Origin: an uncultured Pseudomonadota bacterium
GTDB lineage: Bacteria > Myxococcota_A > UBA796 > GCA-2862545
Assembly: GCA_913061235.1 (NCBI GenBank)
Contig: CAJXTB010000001.1
Location: forward strand, 620,001-684,000
Length of the DNA: 64,000 nt
Direction: 5' to 3'
The notes under the pieces were generated by a model that worked only from the letters and a program-made list of their open reading frames with translations, was not told the DNA's origin and made no database searches. Shown piece after piece: positions 35,619 through 45,305 of the stretch (the stretch's first letter is position 1; each line of letters opens with the position of its first letter). A program made the translations under genes and the position numbers.

Positions 35619-38600
35619 ATGCGCGTTGAACGTCGCTTCACTGCTGGTCTGTCGTCTCCCTATGATGGACTGAACTTTGTCCCCCGCCGCTCGGAGATTC
35701 GTAATCCCGATGGCTCACTCGTCTTTGAAGCCACTGACGTCCAGGTTCCGGAAGGCTGGAGTCAGGTTGCAACGGACATTCTGGCGCAGAAGTACTTCCG
35801 CAAGGCCGGCATTCCTGCCGCGACCAAGCCGGTCAAGGAAAAGGCGGTCCCAACGTGGCTGCAGCGTCGCATCGCAGACGACAAGGCCATTGAGGGCATG
35901 ACCGCAGATCGCCGCTTTGGGGGAGAGCGCGACTCACGTCAGGTCTTTGACCGTCTGTGTGGATGCTGGACATACTGGGGATGGAAGGAAGGTCTGTTCG
36001 CATCCGAAGACGACGCCAAGGCGTTCTTCGACGAGCTCCGCTACATGATGGCTCGCCAGATGTGCGCGCCCAACAGCCCGCAGTGGTTCAACACCGGCCT
36101 GCACTGGGCCTACGGCATCGACGGTCCTGCACAGGGACACAAGTACGTTGACCCGAAGACCGACGAAGTGCTCGACAGCACCTCGGCCTACGAGCGTCCG
36201 CAGCCCCACGCCTGCTTCATCCAGTCCGTCAGCGACGACCTGGTCAAAGAGGGCGGCATCATGGACTTGTGGAACCGTGAAGCCCTTCTGTTCAAGTACG
36301 GCTCTGGCACCGGAACCAACTTCAGCAACATCCGCGGCGAAGGCGAGCCCCTCTCCGGCGGCGGTCGCAGCAGTGGCCTGATGAGCTTCCTCAAGATTGG
36401 CGACAAGGCCGCTGGCGCCATCAAGTCGGGCGGCACTACTCGCCGCGCTGCCAAGATGGTCAGCCTGAACATCGACCATCCAGATGTCGAAGAGTTCATC
36501 AACTGGAAGGTTGTTGAAGAGCAGAAGGTCGCAGCCCTCGTCACCGGTAGCAAGCGCAACTCGCACTGCCTGAACGCTGTGCTGAACGCCTGCAACTCGG
36601 ACGAGTTCGCCGGCGAAGACCGCTTTGACCCGCGCATCAACAAGGCCCTCGCCCGCGCCGTCGTGGAAGCCCGCAAGTCGGCTATCCCTGACAACTACGT
36701 GTTCCGCGCCGTGCAGTACGCACGTCAGGGCTACACCGAGATTGAGTTCCCGGTCTTCGACCTGGACTGGCAGAGCGAGGCGTACAACACTGTCAGCGGC
36801 CAGAACTCGAACAACTCGGTTCGCTTGACCAACGCATTCATGAACGCCGCCCTTCGCGACGAGCCTTGGCACCTGCTTCGCCGGACAGACGGTGGCATCG
36901 CCAAGACCCTCCGCGCATCCGGCTTGTGGGAAGACATCTGCTACGCCGCATGGGCCTGTGCGGACCCCGGCCTGCAGTTCGACACGACCATCAACGAGTG
37001 GCACACCTGCCCCAATGACGGTCGCATCAACGGCTCGAACCCGTGCTCCGAGTACATGTTCTTGGACGACACAGCCTGCAACCTGGCGTCGTTGAACCTC
37101 AAGACCTTCTTGGACGAAGACGGCGGCTTCAAGCTCGACGACTACATCTACGGCATTCGCATCTGGACCATGGTCCTTGAGATCAGCGTGGCCATGGCGC
37201 AGTTCCCGTCCCATGCCATTGCCCGTCGCTCCTATGACTACCGCACCTTGGGCCTCGGCTACGCCAACCTCGGCGCGCTGCTCATGGTCATGGGCGTTCC
37301 CTACGACAGTGAGTTCGGTCGCTCCGTCGCCGGTTCGTTGACCGCTATTCTCACCGGTGAAGCGTACGCCCAGAGCGCACGCATGGCCGCAGAGAAGGGT
37401 CCGTTCCCACGCTACGAAGCCAACAAGGACTCCATGTTGCGCGTCATTCGCAACCACCGTGCCGCGGCCTACAACGGCATGATGTCCGACTACGACAACC
37501 TCACCATTCGCCCGGTCGCAATCGACCCGAACTTGGCACCTGAGGACATGCTCACCGCAGCACGCAGCGCATGGGACAGCGCGCTGGCCCTCGGTGAAAA
37601 GCACGGATTCCGCAACGCCCAGACCACCGTCTTGGCGCCAACCGGAACCATCGGCTTGGTCATGGACTGCGACACCACCGGTGTTGAGCCAGACTTCGCG
37701 CTGGTCAAATTCAAGAAGCTCGCCGGCGGCGGGTACTTCAAGATCATCAACCAGTCTGTGCCACCTGCCCTGATCAAGCTCGGCTACACACAGGACCAAG
37801 TCGACGGCATGATTGCCTTCGCCACAGGCTCTGGCACGCTCAAGGGCGCTCCCGGCGTCAACCACGAGATGCTTCGCGGCAAGGGCTTCGACCAAGTCAC
37901 CTTGGACAAGGTCGAAGCAGGCTTGGCCATGGCCTTCGACATCAAGTTCGCGTTCAACCGGTACACCCTCGGTGACGACTTCTGCCGCGACGTGTTGGGA
38001 CTCACCGATTCCCAGCTCAACGACGTCACCCTAGACGTGCTGCAAGCCATTGGCTTCACCCGCGCCCAGATCGACGCCGCCAACGCGTTCACCACCGGCA
38101 CCATGACTCTCGAAGGCGCACCCGCGCTGAAGGACGAGCACTTGCCAGTGTTCGACTGCGCCAACCGCTGCGGTCGTAATGGCGTTCGCTACATTGCCTA
38201 CGACGCCCACATCCGCATGATGGCCGCTGCACAGCCGTTCATCTCTGGCGCCATCAGCAAGACCATCAACATGCCAAACGAAGCCACCATCGACGACGTC
38301 AAGGACGCCTACCTGCTGTCCTGGCGCCTAGGCATCAAGGCAAACGCCCTGTACCGGGACGGCTCCAAGCTCTCCCAGCCACTGTCGAGTGTTGCGGCAA
38401 GCAGCCTGTTCGACGCTGTTGAGGAAGCCGAGCTTGGCGAAGGTCTGGATGCCCCAAGCCCACGCGCCCCAGCCAACAACCCTACGGAAATCGCCGAGCG
38501 CGTTGTGGTTCGCTACCTCGCCAAGCGTCGCCGTCTGCCGGACCGTCGTCGCGGCTACACCCAAAAGGCCAACGTGGGCGGACACAAGGTGTTCTTGCGC

Positions 38601-39254
38601 ACGGGTGAGTACAAGGATGGCACGCTCGGCGAAATCTTCGTCGACATGCACAAGGAAGGAGCCGCCTTCCGTTCACTGATGAACTGCTTCGCCATCGCCA
38701 TCTCGATTGGCTTGCAGCACGGTGTTCCGCTGGAGCGCTTCGTCGACCAGTTCGTCTTCAGCCGCTTTGAGCCGAACGGAATGGTCAGTGGCAACGGCCG
38801 CATCAAGATGGCCACAAGTGTCATCGACTACATGTTCCGCGAGTTGGCCATTACCTACATGGACCGCAACGACCTGGCCCACGTCGAAGAAGAAGACCTA
38901 CGTCACGACGCTATGAGCAGCAACGACGGTGACATCGAGTGGACTGAAGAAGAGGAAATCGCTGTCAATCACTACGTGATGAGCGGCGCCCCCATCGAAG
39001 TCGATGCGCCTCCCCCCGTCTCCCCAGCAGTCTTCCAGACCAGTGCCGCAACCATGTCCTCCCACGTGGGCGGCAGCAACGGTAGCGGCGGTGCCAAGGG
39101 CATCTACAAGAAGGCCAACATCCAGGCCATCTTGGACGCCAAGGCGCAGGGCTACGAAGGCGAGGCCTGCACCGAGTGTGGCGCCATGACCATGGTCCGC
39201 AACGGCTCCTGCCTGAAGTGTGTCTCTTGCGGCGGCACGTCGGGCTGCAGCTAA
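35619..39254 (+). CDS. nrdJ: Class II (adenosylcobalamin-dependent) ribonucleotide reductase
   Basis: This 1,211-residue enzyme reduces ribonucleotides to deoxyribonucleotides using a B12-generated thiyl radical. It contains [15 protein letters not shown] (first redox Cys), [19 protein letters not shown] (radical Cys and catalytic Glu, NxCxE), [19 protein letters not shown] and a C-terminal Cys-rich tail ([19 protein letters not shown], then SCGGTSGCS) that passes electrons from thioredoxin. The large insertion with repeated KGAP/EGAP units at about 740-840 is typical of long NrdJ. No radical-carrying NrdB-type gene is nearby, as expected. Upstream sites suggest NrdR, LexA and DnaA control. 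Confidence 0.95.
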   Translation: MRVERRFTAGLSSPYDGLNFVPRRSEIRNPDGSLVFEATDVQVPEGWSQVATDILAQKYFRKAGIPAATKPVKEKAVPTWLQRRIADDKAIEGMTADRRFGGERDSRQVFDRLCGCWTYWGWKEGLFASEDDAKAFFDELRYMMARQMCAPNSPQWFNTGLHWAYGIDGPAQGHKYVDPKTDEVLDSTSAYERPQPHACFIQSVSDDLVKEGGIMDLWNREALLFKYGSGTGTNFSNIRGEGEPLSGGGRSSGLMSFLKIGDKAAGAIKSGGTTRRAAKMVSLNIDHPDVEEFINWKVVEEQKVAALVTGSKRNSHCLNAVLNACNSDEFAGEDRFDPRINKALARAVVEARKSAIPDNYVFRAVQYARQGYTEIEFPVFDLDWQSEAYNTVSGQNSNNSVRLTNAFMNAALRDEPWHLLRRTDGGIAKTLRASGLWEDICYAAWACADPGLQFDTTINEWHTCPNDGRINGSNPCSEYMFLDDTACNLASLNLKTFLDEDGGFKLDDYIYGIRIWTMVLEISVAMAQFPSHAIARRSYDYRTLGLGYANLGALLMVMGVPYDSEFGRSVAGSLTAILTGEAYAQSARMAAEKGPFPRYEANKDSMLRVIRNHRAAAYNGMMSDYDNLTIRPVAIDPNLAPEDMLTAARSAWDSALALGEKHGFRNAQTTVLAPTGTIGLVMDCDTTGVEPDFALVKFKKLAGGGYFKIINQSVPPALIKLGYTQDQVDGMIAFATGSGTLKGAPGVNHEMLRGKGFDQVTLDKVEAGLAMAFDIKFAFNRYTLGDDFCRDVLGLTDSQLNDVTLDVLQAIGFTRAQIDAANAFTTGTMTLEGAPALKDEHLPVFDCANRCGRNGVRYIAYDAHIRMMAAAQPFISGAISKTINMPNEATIDDVKDAYLLSWRLGIKANALYRDGSKLSQPLSSVAASSLFDAVEEAELGEGLDAPSPRAPANNPTEIAERVVVRYLAKRRRLPDRRRGYTQKANVGGHKVFLRTGEYKDGTLGEIFVDMHKEGAAFRSLMNCFAIAISIGLQHGVPLERFVDQFVFSRFEPNGMVSGNGRIKMATSVIDYMFRELAITYMDRNDLAHVEEEDLRHDAMSSNDGDIEWTEEEEIAVNHYVMSGAPIEVDAPPPVSPAVFQTSAATMSSHVGGSNGSGGAKGIYKKANIQAILDAKAQGYEGEACTECGAMTMVRNGSCLKCVSCGGTSGCS

Positions 39255-39391
39255 ATCCGAAGGGGGCAGCACGCCAGATTCGGCGTCGCTGCCTCGCCCG
39301 CGTACAGGAGTACGCTTTGGCTCGTTGCTCCTTGCCTCTGACGCACCGTCCCCATCGGATTGGGTAAGTTGATGCGACTGGATTGAATCTG

Positions 39392-39425
39392 AAAAAGGGC
39401 GTGGTCTTCGGACTGCGCCCTTTTT
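39392..39425. terminator. Bidirectional terminator with UUCG loop
   Basis: AAAAAGGGCGTGGTC and GACTGCGCCCTTTTT pair along their whole length (two wobbles) around a TTCG tetraloop, with T-runs on both strands. It ends nrdJ (stop 137 bp upstream) and the small convergent gene whose stop is at 39428. Confidence 0.88.
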
Positions 39426-39427
39426 GT

Positions 39428-39667
39428 TTAGGCCTCGGCGATTGGCTGCCCGACCATCAACACGCGTCCCGCAATCGCTTGCTCGACACGGTTGACGAAC
39501 TCATGGTCACCATTCTCGTCCGCCGTCATCAGCAGGCGCATCATCCACTGTTCAGAGGTCTCGCCGGGCCGCATGGCCGTCGACTCTTCCGTGCACCACG
39601 CTTGTGGGTTGTACAGGTCTGGAAGCGGGTCGAGCGGCTCATCAGGCATGTCATCGTCGTGGTTCAT
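39428..39667 (-). CDS. Small acidic protein, 79 residues
   Basis: The product starts MNHDDDMPDEPLDPLPDLYN and continues with a helical second half (ETSEQWMMRLLMTADENGD, FVNRVEQAIAGRV). It is acidic and soluble with no known family. Its stop abuts the shared terminator with nrdJ and it is divergent from a lipoprotein gene; both support a real gene. Confidence 0.55.
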   Translation of the reverse strand: MNHDDDMPDEPLDPLPDLYNPQAWCTEESTAMRPGETSEQWMMRLLMTADENGDHEFVNRVEQAIAGRVLMVGQPIAEA

Positions 39668-39699
39668 CGCACTAGGTTCCGGTGGGAAGTGAAGCAGGT

Positions 39700-39717
39700 G
39701 TACCCCCTATCGGGTAC
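39700..39717. promoter_or_regulatory. Palindrome in divergent promoter
   Basis: GTACCC and GGGTAC are perfect inverted repeats six bases apart, midway in the 60-bp gap between the divergent genes starting at 39667 (minus) and 39728 (plus). Its position fits an operator shared by both. Confidence 0.3.
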
Positions 39718-39727
39718 GTTCGCTGGC

Positions 39728-40522
39728 ATGCATCGCCCAATCATTCGTCTGTTCGTTCTGGCCACCGCAGCTTGTGGACCTTCGCCCGCGGATTCCGACA
39801 GTCCGTGTACTTTCGACCCAGATCTGGGCTGTTCCTGCCCCGCGCCTGATTCCCCGGAAAACGACTGGGACCCTCGCTTCCTGGACATTGTCGAGGTGGG
39901 AAGGTGCGACCTAATCTACGAGTGGCAAGACCTCGACCGACCGCATTTTTTCGTAGCGGACCAAGACCAGTTCGAGAGCGGGTACGGTCGGTTTTTCGCA
40001 ACAGACGGTGCCCACATCGGGACGTACTCATGGACCGACGAAGCGGACCCCGACCCGCCGCCCCCCAGCTGCGCAACATCCGACACCGTGTGGCTCGGTG
40101 AACCGCCGGCCGAGTCCCCTCCATGGAACAGTAGAACCGAGTTTACGTGGCCCGAATGTGGGGTCTTTGACCCGCTGACAGACGTAGGCCCTGTGCCCGA
40201 GGTGGGCCTGCTGACGGGTTCGTCTACGCTTGCTGCCGCTGTTGTGGATGGTGAAGCACGGTGCCTAGCGCGCACGGCCTGCAGCACGCCTGACAGGTCG
40301 CTCATCGGATTCATTCGTGTCAGCTACGGTCGGTCATTGGAGATGGACCGCGACCGCCCGGTCAGTGGTTCTGCGGATGTCTTCTGGGAGGACACCGGCG
40401 AGCTCGCGGGAACAGCCGACCTGGTGGAGAAGACAGCCAATGGCACCTTCCCCATCGAATGCCTGGAGGCTTTCACACCAACCTCCGCCTGTCTGGCCCA
40501 GCCTCCGGGCGACACAGAGTAG
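39728..40522 (+). CDS. Lipoprotein of unknown function
   Basis: The 264-residue product has a clear lipoprotein signal (MHRPIIRLFVLATAACGPSP, Cys 16) followed by an Asp/Pro/Cys-rich segment (DSPCTFDPDLGCSCPAPDSP) and a Trp- and Asp-rich domain with further Cys. I chose ATG 39728 because it opens the signal peptide; a start at 39383 would run through the nrdJ terminator. It begins the lipoprotein-rich region. The family is unknown. Confidence 0.62.
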   Translation: MHRPIIRLFVLATAACGPSPADSDSPCTFDPDLGCSCPAPDSPENDWDPRFLDIVEVGRCDLIYEWQDLDRPHFFVADQDQFESGYGRFFATDGAHIGTYSWTDEADPDPPPPSCATSDTVWLGEPPAESPPWNSRTEFTWPECGVFDPLTDVGPVPEVGLLTGSSTLAAAVVDGEARCLARTACSTPDRSLIGFIRVSYGRSLEMDRDRPVSGSADVFWEDTGELAGTADLVEKTANGTFPIECLEAFTPTSACLAQPPGDTE

Positions 40523-40579
40523 CCATCACCATGGCGCCTTGCGAGGGCAGTCCGCCTCGTCTCACGCTACCATGCAGTC

Positions 40580-41377
40580 ATGATGATGCTCTCCCTCTTA
40601 CTCTCAATGGCCCATGCAAGCTGCGAGGAGTGGCCGCAGGACGTCACCGTGTGGCCACTGGACCAGGTGGTCACCACCGATGTACTCCTCACGGTGTCAG
40701 GAGACGTTGTGCCGCTGCCGGACGTGGTCTTGGTCGCACAGGACACTGAACAGGTCATCCCCACGCGCGTCACACGACACGTCGACTGCCTGGACCGGCC
40801 CTACAACTGCGCTGCACAGTACGCCCCGCTGGCCGAGCTTGCCCCAAATACGGTCTGGGACGTGGTTGTCGACGACTGGGAACAGGGGGCGTTCACTACG
40901 CGGAAAGGCGTGTCCTCAGTCGACATCCCCGAGGCACCCCCGCTGTCTAGAGGCGCCATAGATATTAGCCGAGACCCCAACTACAGCGGCTATAGTGCCA
41001 GCTGGCAGATCGGTGACCTCATGGCGGGCGAGTGGGTTGAGTTTGAGGTCCGCGGCGACGGTGTGACAGCGCCCGATGGCATGACGTCAACATCCCGTGT
41101 TGTGCTCGGAAACCCCGTCTGCGGCAGCTACTCGGGAGACCCTGGAGAGCTCTCAAACGCGGAAGTTCGCGCACGCCGGGTGACGCCCACCGGCATTGTT
41201 GGCGAGTGGTCAGAGTGGACAGACGTCGACCCGGCGTTGACCACCATCACCGAAGACCCCGAGGACTGGCTAGAACAGTCCGCTTGCTACAGCGTGCCGG
41301 CGAGAGCGTCGTGGCTGGCGCTGCCGCTGGTCCTGCTGGGCCTCAGACGTCGCACTCGGGCACCTCGGAGCCCATAG
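40580..41377 (+). CDS. Exported protein with MYXO-CTERM-like C-terminal anchor
   Basis: The 265-residue protein has a signal peptide (MMMLSLLLSMAHASC), Ig-like beta strands (VTVWPLDQVVTTDVLLTVSG; SASWQIGDLMAGEWVEFEV; a fibronectin-like RRVTPTGIVGEWSEWTDV) and a C-terminal tail of Cys, short hydrophobic helix (SWLALPLVLLGL) and RRR. That tripartite tail resembles the MYXO-CTERM sorting signal of Myxococcota surface proteins, although the usual Gly-Cys pair is not exact. It is probably displayed on the cell surface. Confidence 0.68.
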   Translation: MMMLSLLLSMAHASCEEWPQDVTVWPLDQVVTTDVLLTVSGDVVPLPDVVLVAQDTEQVIPTRVTRHVDCLDRPYNCAAQYAPLAELAPNTVWDVVVDDWEQGAFTTRKGVSSVDIPEAPPLSRGAIDISRDPNYSGYSASWQIGDLMAGEWVEFEVRGDGVTAPDGMTSTSRVVLGNPVCGSYSGDPGELSNAEVRARRVTPTGIVGEWSEWTDVDPALTTITEDPEDWLEQSACYSVPARASWLALPLVLLGLRRRTRAPRSP

Positions 41378-41406
41378 CGATGGGCACGCCACGCCGAAGC
41401 CGCCGC

Positions 41407-44073
41407 TCACTCATTCGGGTCGAGCGGGTCCGTTCCGGCAAGGTGCTCATTGAAGTCGCTGACCCCGTCGCTGTCCGTGTCTGCGAGGCCGGGATTGGTG
41501 CCGCGCAGATGTTCGTCGTAGTCGTCGACTAAGTCCAAGTCTGAGTCCGTGGAATCCGGTTCGTATCCCCATGAAAACCGTTCAAACAGGTCTGAGAGTC
41601 CGTCACCGTCGGTATCGATGCACTGCGGGTTGCTGCCACCGCCAGTTTCCTGCCGGTTTGACAGACCATCCCCGTCATCATCATCCAGTGGGTCACCCAC
41701 GACTGTAGGCTCCGGGTTGCATGGGGAGGTCAAGACCCGCAGAGCGAAGCGGTTGACGTAAGAAAACTGCTGAAAGCGGTAGAACCAATGCGTAGCGGGC
41801 CGCGCCACAACGACCTGTGTGCTCTGGGTTGACCACACAACTGTCACGGTCAGACCGTCGGGGTCTGCGCTGTCGACACAGTCGAGAATGTGGCCATCAA
41901 CCGAACACGTCAGCGGTAAGGCGCGCCAGTAGCTTCTACCGCTCAACCAGGCATGCACACCACTGTTGTCTTGCACGACATGCACGCCGGTCGCTTGGCC
42001 GAACCAGTTCTCGGCGCCGTAGATCTCCAGCTCAAACAATCGGTGCTGTGCAATGCCGTCGCTCGCCTGAATATGCAGGTGTAGCGGTTCATCCGAAAAC
42101 ACAGGCATCGTTCCAGCAGCCAGCGTATCAATGAAGTCGCCTCGCCCGCCCGGCTCCGTCACACGCAGGGTCGGGTCCGTTCCAAGAGCGACCTCAACAT
42201 GGTCTGCTAGACCGTCGGCATCTGAGTCCCCGAGCATCGGATGGGTGCCCGCTGCCCACTCTTCAGCGATGGCCATGGAGTCATCATCCCCTCGCAGGCG
42301 TGGAGCCTGTGTACTCGAGTGGCTGAATGCCTCGTAAAGGTCGGGCAGGCCGTCGCCGTCTGTGTCGGACCAAAGCGGAGACAGGCCAAGGCGGTCTTCC
42401 CATCCGTCGCTGATTCCGTCTCCATCCGTGTCTGGGCACATTGGGTCGATCCCGAGTGACAACTCGTCGCTGTCCGCGAGCCCATCGGAGTCGCGGTCGC
42501 CTCCGTTGGCGGGCGCATTCGCCGAGACACAATGCCTAGGTCGAAAGTGCTGCACCGGGAGGCTATGCCAGGCGCCATTCCACTGATAGATGGCGCCGAT
42601 CCATCCGCCGCTCGGAGAGTTGACCAAGTAGTACACTGCCGATGCGTAGCCAGTGCGAAACTCGCCGCACCACCACGTCTGGGCAACAAGGTAGCAGTAG
42701 ATGGGCGTCACGGAATTGCCCTTGAATACGTGACCAACAACTTCTTCGTCGGTCCGATACAGCACAATAGCTTCGACGTCCGTACCTGCTCGCGCGAGTA
42801 GACCTACGTCAATCAGAGACAGTCCGTAGGGAATATCAAGTAGGCTTGTCTCTTCACCGGTCTCAAAGCCGTCCAGTAGGCCGTTTCCGTCGGTGTCGGG
42901 CTGGGTTGGGTCGAGTCCTTGGGCAACCTCGTCACCATCGTACAGCCAGTCACCATCGGTATCGGCTAGCTGAGCGTCGGTACCCAATGCAAGCTCTTCC
43001 CGCTCTGACAGGCCATCACCATCCGCGTCTGGTGTACCAGCCACAGCACCAATCAGTAGCTCTCCCAAGTCTGCAATCCCGTCGTCGTCGGTATCCCAAA
43101 GCACAGGATCAAATCCAAGTTGTACTTCGGCAAAGTCCGGCACTCCATCGCGGTCGGTGTCCATTCGCAGCGGGTCGGTTCCGTCTCGCTGCTCGTCCGC
43201 AGTCGACAGGCCATCAAAGTCCGGGTCGGGTCCCCAGCCCGCCCGTCCCGCAGCGTTGCGCGGAAGCCAGACACCTACGCCCTCAAGATTGGTCTCCACA
43301 AGGTACGACGGAGTGCTGATACCACCGCCATAATACTCGCGATCCCTCCAATGCAACCGCAGTACGCCGTCTTCAACATCGAACCGAACGACATCTCGGA
43401 CGTCCGCCAATGAGCTCGCGGTGAGCTGAGGACCACACCGCACAGCACAGTCCCACCGAAGATTGTCCCCGGCAGCCACAAGCAGCTCAACGCTGTGCGT
43501 GAGGGGAGCGTGACGAAACGCTGCTCCAATCCACGGCTCTTCCCACCACTGGCCTGGAATTTGCGCAAGTGCAGGGTCAATCCAGACAACGGTGGGTTGG
43601 GCTGAAGGACTCAGGGACGACGCTGCTACATGCTCAGCCCCAATCAGGTCCCACCCATCGCGAATACCGTCACCATCGGAGTCCTGGACGAGTGGGTTGT
43701 AGCCATAGCGCTCTTCAATGTGGTCCCACAGACCGTCGCCGTCCGAGTCGATGAGGTCGCCATTCCAAGGGTCAGTGTCGAACTCGAGGTCGGTGTCTGG
43801 GTCGGTGTCTGGGTCGGTGTCTGGGTCGGTGTCCAGGTCGGTGTCTGGGTCGGTGTCTGGGTCGGTATCTGGGTCGGTATCTGGGTCGGTATCTGGGTCG
43901 GTGTCCAGGTCGGTGTCCAGGTCGGTGTTCAGGTCGGTGTCCGAGTCCGAGTCCGAGCCAATCTCAATGTCAGGCTCAACCTGCGTACCCAGCCCAGTAT
44001 CGCTGTCAGACGGACCTGGGACACCACACGCACTGCCCAACGCAACTACCCAGATCCAAGAACGACAGCCCAT
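41407..44073 (-). CDS. TSP3-repeat lipoprotein, largest member (888 residues)
   Basis: The product starts with a lipoprotein signal (MGCRSWIWVVALGSACG), then a stalk of 13 DTDP/DTDL units, then blocks of thrombospondin-type-3 calcium repeats (DSDGDGLWDHIEERYGYNP type) alternating with beta-rich domains. Domain A lies at about residues 160-275 and ends in WGPDPDFDGLS. A Cys-containing domain B lies at about 665-785, with LTCSVDGHILDC. ATG 44073 follows GGAGG; an upstream frame to 44187 adds no signal. It is divergent from the rest of the family. The expected role is a calcium-stiffened surface protein; ligand unknown. Confidence 0.8.
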   Translation of the reverse strand: MGCRSWIWVVALGSACGVPGPSDSDTGLGTQVEPDIEIGSDSDSDTDLNTDLDTDLDTDPDTDPDTDPDTDPDTDPDTDLDTDPDTDPDTDPDTDLEFDTDPWNGDLIDSDGDGLWDHIEERYGYNPLVQDSDGDGIRDGWDLIGAEHVAASSLSPSAQPTVVWIDPALAQIPGQWWEEPWIGAAFRHAPLTHSVELLVAAGDNLRWDCAVRCGPQLTASSLADVRDVVRFDVEDGVLRLHWRDREYYGGGISTPSYLVETNLEGVGVWLPRNAAGRAGWGPDPDFDGLSTADEQRDGTDPLRMDTDRDGVPDFAEVQLGFDPVLWDTDDDGIADLGELLIGAVAGTPDADGDGLSEREELALGTDAQLADTDGDWLYDGDEVAQGLDPTQPDTDGNGLLDGFETGEETSLLDIPYGLSLIDVGLLARAGTDVEAIVLYRTDEEVVGHVFKGNSVTPIYCYLVAQTWWCGEFRTGYASAVYYLVNSPSGGWIGAIYQWNGAWHSLPVQHFRPRHCVSANAPANGGDRDSDGLADSDELSLGIDPMCPDTDGDGISDGWEDRLGLSPLWSDTDGDGLPDLYEAFSHSSTQAPRLRGDDDSMAIAEEWAAGTHPMLGDSDADGLADHVEVALGTDPTLRVTEPGGRGDFIDTLAAGTMPVFSDEPLHLHIQASDGIAQHRLFELEIYGAENWFGQATGVHVVQDNSGVHAWLSGRSYWRALPLTCSVDGHILDCVDSADPDGLTVTVVWSTQSTQVVVARPATHWFYRFQQFSYVNRFALRVLTSPCNPEPTVVGDPLDDDDGDGLSNRQETGGGSNPQCIDTDGDGLSDLFERFSWGYEPDSTDSDLDLVDDYDEHLRGTNPGLADTDSDGVSDFNEHLAGTDPLDPNE
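43788..43941 (-). repeat. 12-bp tandem repeat encoding the DTDP stalk
   Basis: About 13 copies of a 12-bp unit (GGTCGGTGTCTG and one- or two-base variants, plus-strand reading) encode the DTDP/DTDL stalk. The unit is a multiple of three, so copy-number change alters stalk length without breaking the frame. Confidence 0.9.
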
Positions 44074-44222
44074 CTCATCCTCCACTACCCTTGAGTGTCT
44101 CACCCCAGGAACTCCATCAAGTCGATAGTACATCCGGCGGACCGTATGTCCGATGTATAGACCTACTGAAGGACTAGGCCGACCCAAACACCTAGTGAGT
44201 CCGCGCCCTCAAAGGAGCTTCC

Positions 44223-45203
44223 ATGCTGCGTACAGGACTGACGGTCGGTCTCCTGCTGATCACAGCATGCGAGACCGATTCTGCGCAGGATTTTGGCGAT
44301 ACTGGGGACACCGGCAATACCGAAGCCGTCAAGGCGTATTGGCTCGACCGCACGAGCACCATCGACTCCACGGCCCCCACAATGGACCCGCAAGAAGCCT
44401 ACGAGCTCGGCCTCTTGGACAACGAGCGCATCCCGTACAGCACCGTCTTTCCTGGCGAAGACACCGACGGTGACGGCCTGTACGACGCCTTCGAGCTGGA
44501 ACAAGGACTCGACCCGTTCAACCCCGACACAGACGGCGACGGCATTCACGACCACTGGGACCTGCTCGGTTCTGAGCACATCGACCCGCGACTGGACGGC
44601 GGTGGCTTCGCCTGGTTCGACCCTTCCGCGGGCGAGGTTCTCGAACCCATTCCTAGACCCAGTCGTTCCAGACAGCTGTTCGGCCTGTACGTCGTTCCAG
44701 ACGCCCTGACAGATGTCATTGTATTCGGCTCCAACCGGTCGACACCCGTGGGCTTTCGCTTCGGTCGCCGCGTTGATGACGCCTTCTACGGCTACGCCGA
44801 GGGCTGGCGGACAGCACCTTCGCTGCTACAGGTCTTGTTCGAGCAGCACGGTCTAGAGACTACGCTGTACTGGGACGCCATGCATTTCTCCTGCTCCGGG
44901 GGTCGAGAGGGGTACTGCCAGGTCAGCTCTCAGGACCGGCAACGCGTGACCCTACAGACCGCACCCGTTCACGGCCAGCCGCTTCCGCACTGGGGACCCG
45001 ACCCTGATGCCGACGGCCTCTCTGTTGCGGCGGAGCTTGAGCTGGGCAGCAATCCACTGCGTTGGGACACGGACTACGACGGCATTCCAGACGGCGCAGA
45101 GGTCAACCAAGACACAAGCCCAACGAGCATCGACACGGACAACAACGGCGTGCGGGACCTCGCACAGACCCTGCGTTCGACACCCATAAGTACAGGGCAG
45201 TGA
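44223..45203 (+). CDS. TSP3-repeat lipoprotein, single-domain member (326 residues)
   Basis: Signal MLRTGLTVGLLLITACETD gives a lipoprotein. A short linker leads to the family's opening block EDTDGDGLYDAFELEQGLDP and DTDGDGIHDHWDLLGSEH, then domain A of about 120 residues starting GFAWFDPS, then the closing TSP3 block WGPDPDADGLSVAAELELGS to DTDNNGVRD. It has no domain B. It is the smallest full unit and so shows the basic architecture. AAAGGAG lies upstream of ATG 44223. Confidence 0.8.
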   Translation: MLRTGLTVGLLLITACETDSAQDFGDTGDTGNTEAVKAYWLDRTSTIDSTAPTMDPQEAYELGLLDNERIPYSTVFPGEDTDGDGLYDAFELEQGLDPFNPDTDGDGIHDHWDLLGSEHIDPRLDGGGFAWFDPSAGEVLEPIPRPSRSRQLFGLYVVPDALTDVIVFGSNRSTPVGFRFGRRVDDAFYGYAEGWRTAPSLLQVLFEQHGLETTLYWDAMHFSCSGGREGYCQVSSQDRQRVTLQTAPVHGQPLPHWGPDPDADGLSVAAELELGSNPLRWDTDYDGIPDGAEVNQDTSPTSIDTDNNGVRDLAQTLRSTPISTGQ

Positions 45204-45305
45204 CCGTCCTCGGCCCACGCCACTAGCGTCCCACGAAGCCCCACATCCGGTTGAAGGTGTGCAGCGACTCACGACACACAGCAGCTCCAACCCTAGGACT
45301 CTCAA

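Noticed and set aside
35934-37895. 653-codon open frame antisense to nrdJ
   Set aside because: It lies wholly inside a well-matched nrdJ gene; the C/G-ending codon bias removes stops from the complementary frame. Its composition (Val/Gly/Ala runs) is that of an antisense shadow.
39255-39391. tRNA or small RNA between nrdJ and its terminator
   Set aside because: I could not fold a cloverleaf or find the conserved T-loop; it appears to be ordinary 3' untranslated sequence.
43788-43941. CRISPR-like array (regular short repeats)
   Set aside because: Units are 12 bp with no spacers and encode an in-frame DTDP stalk; there are no cas genes in the window.
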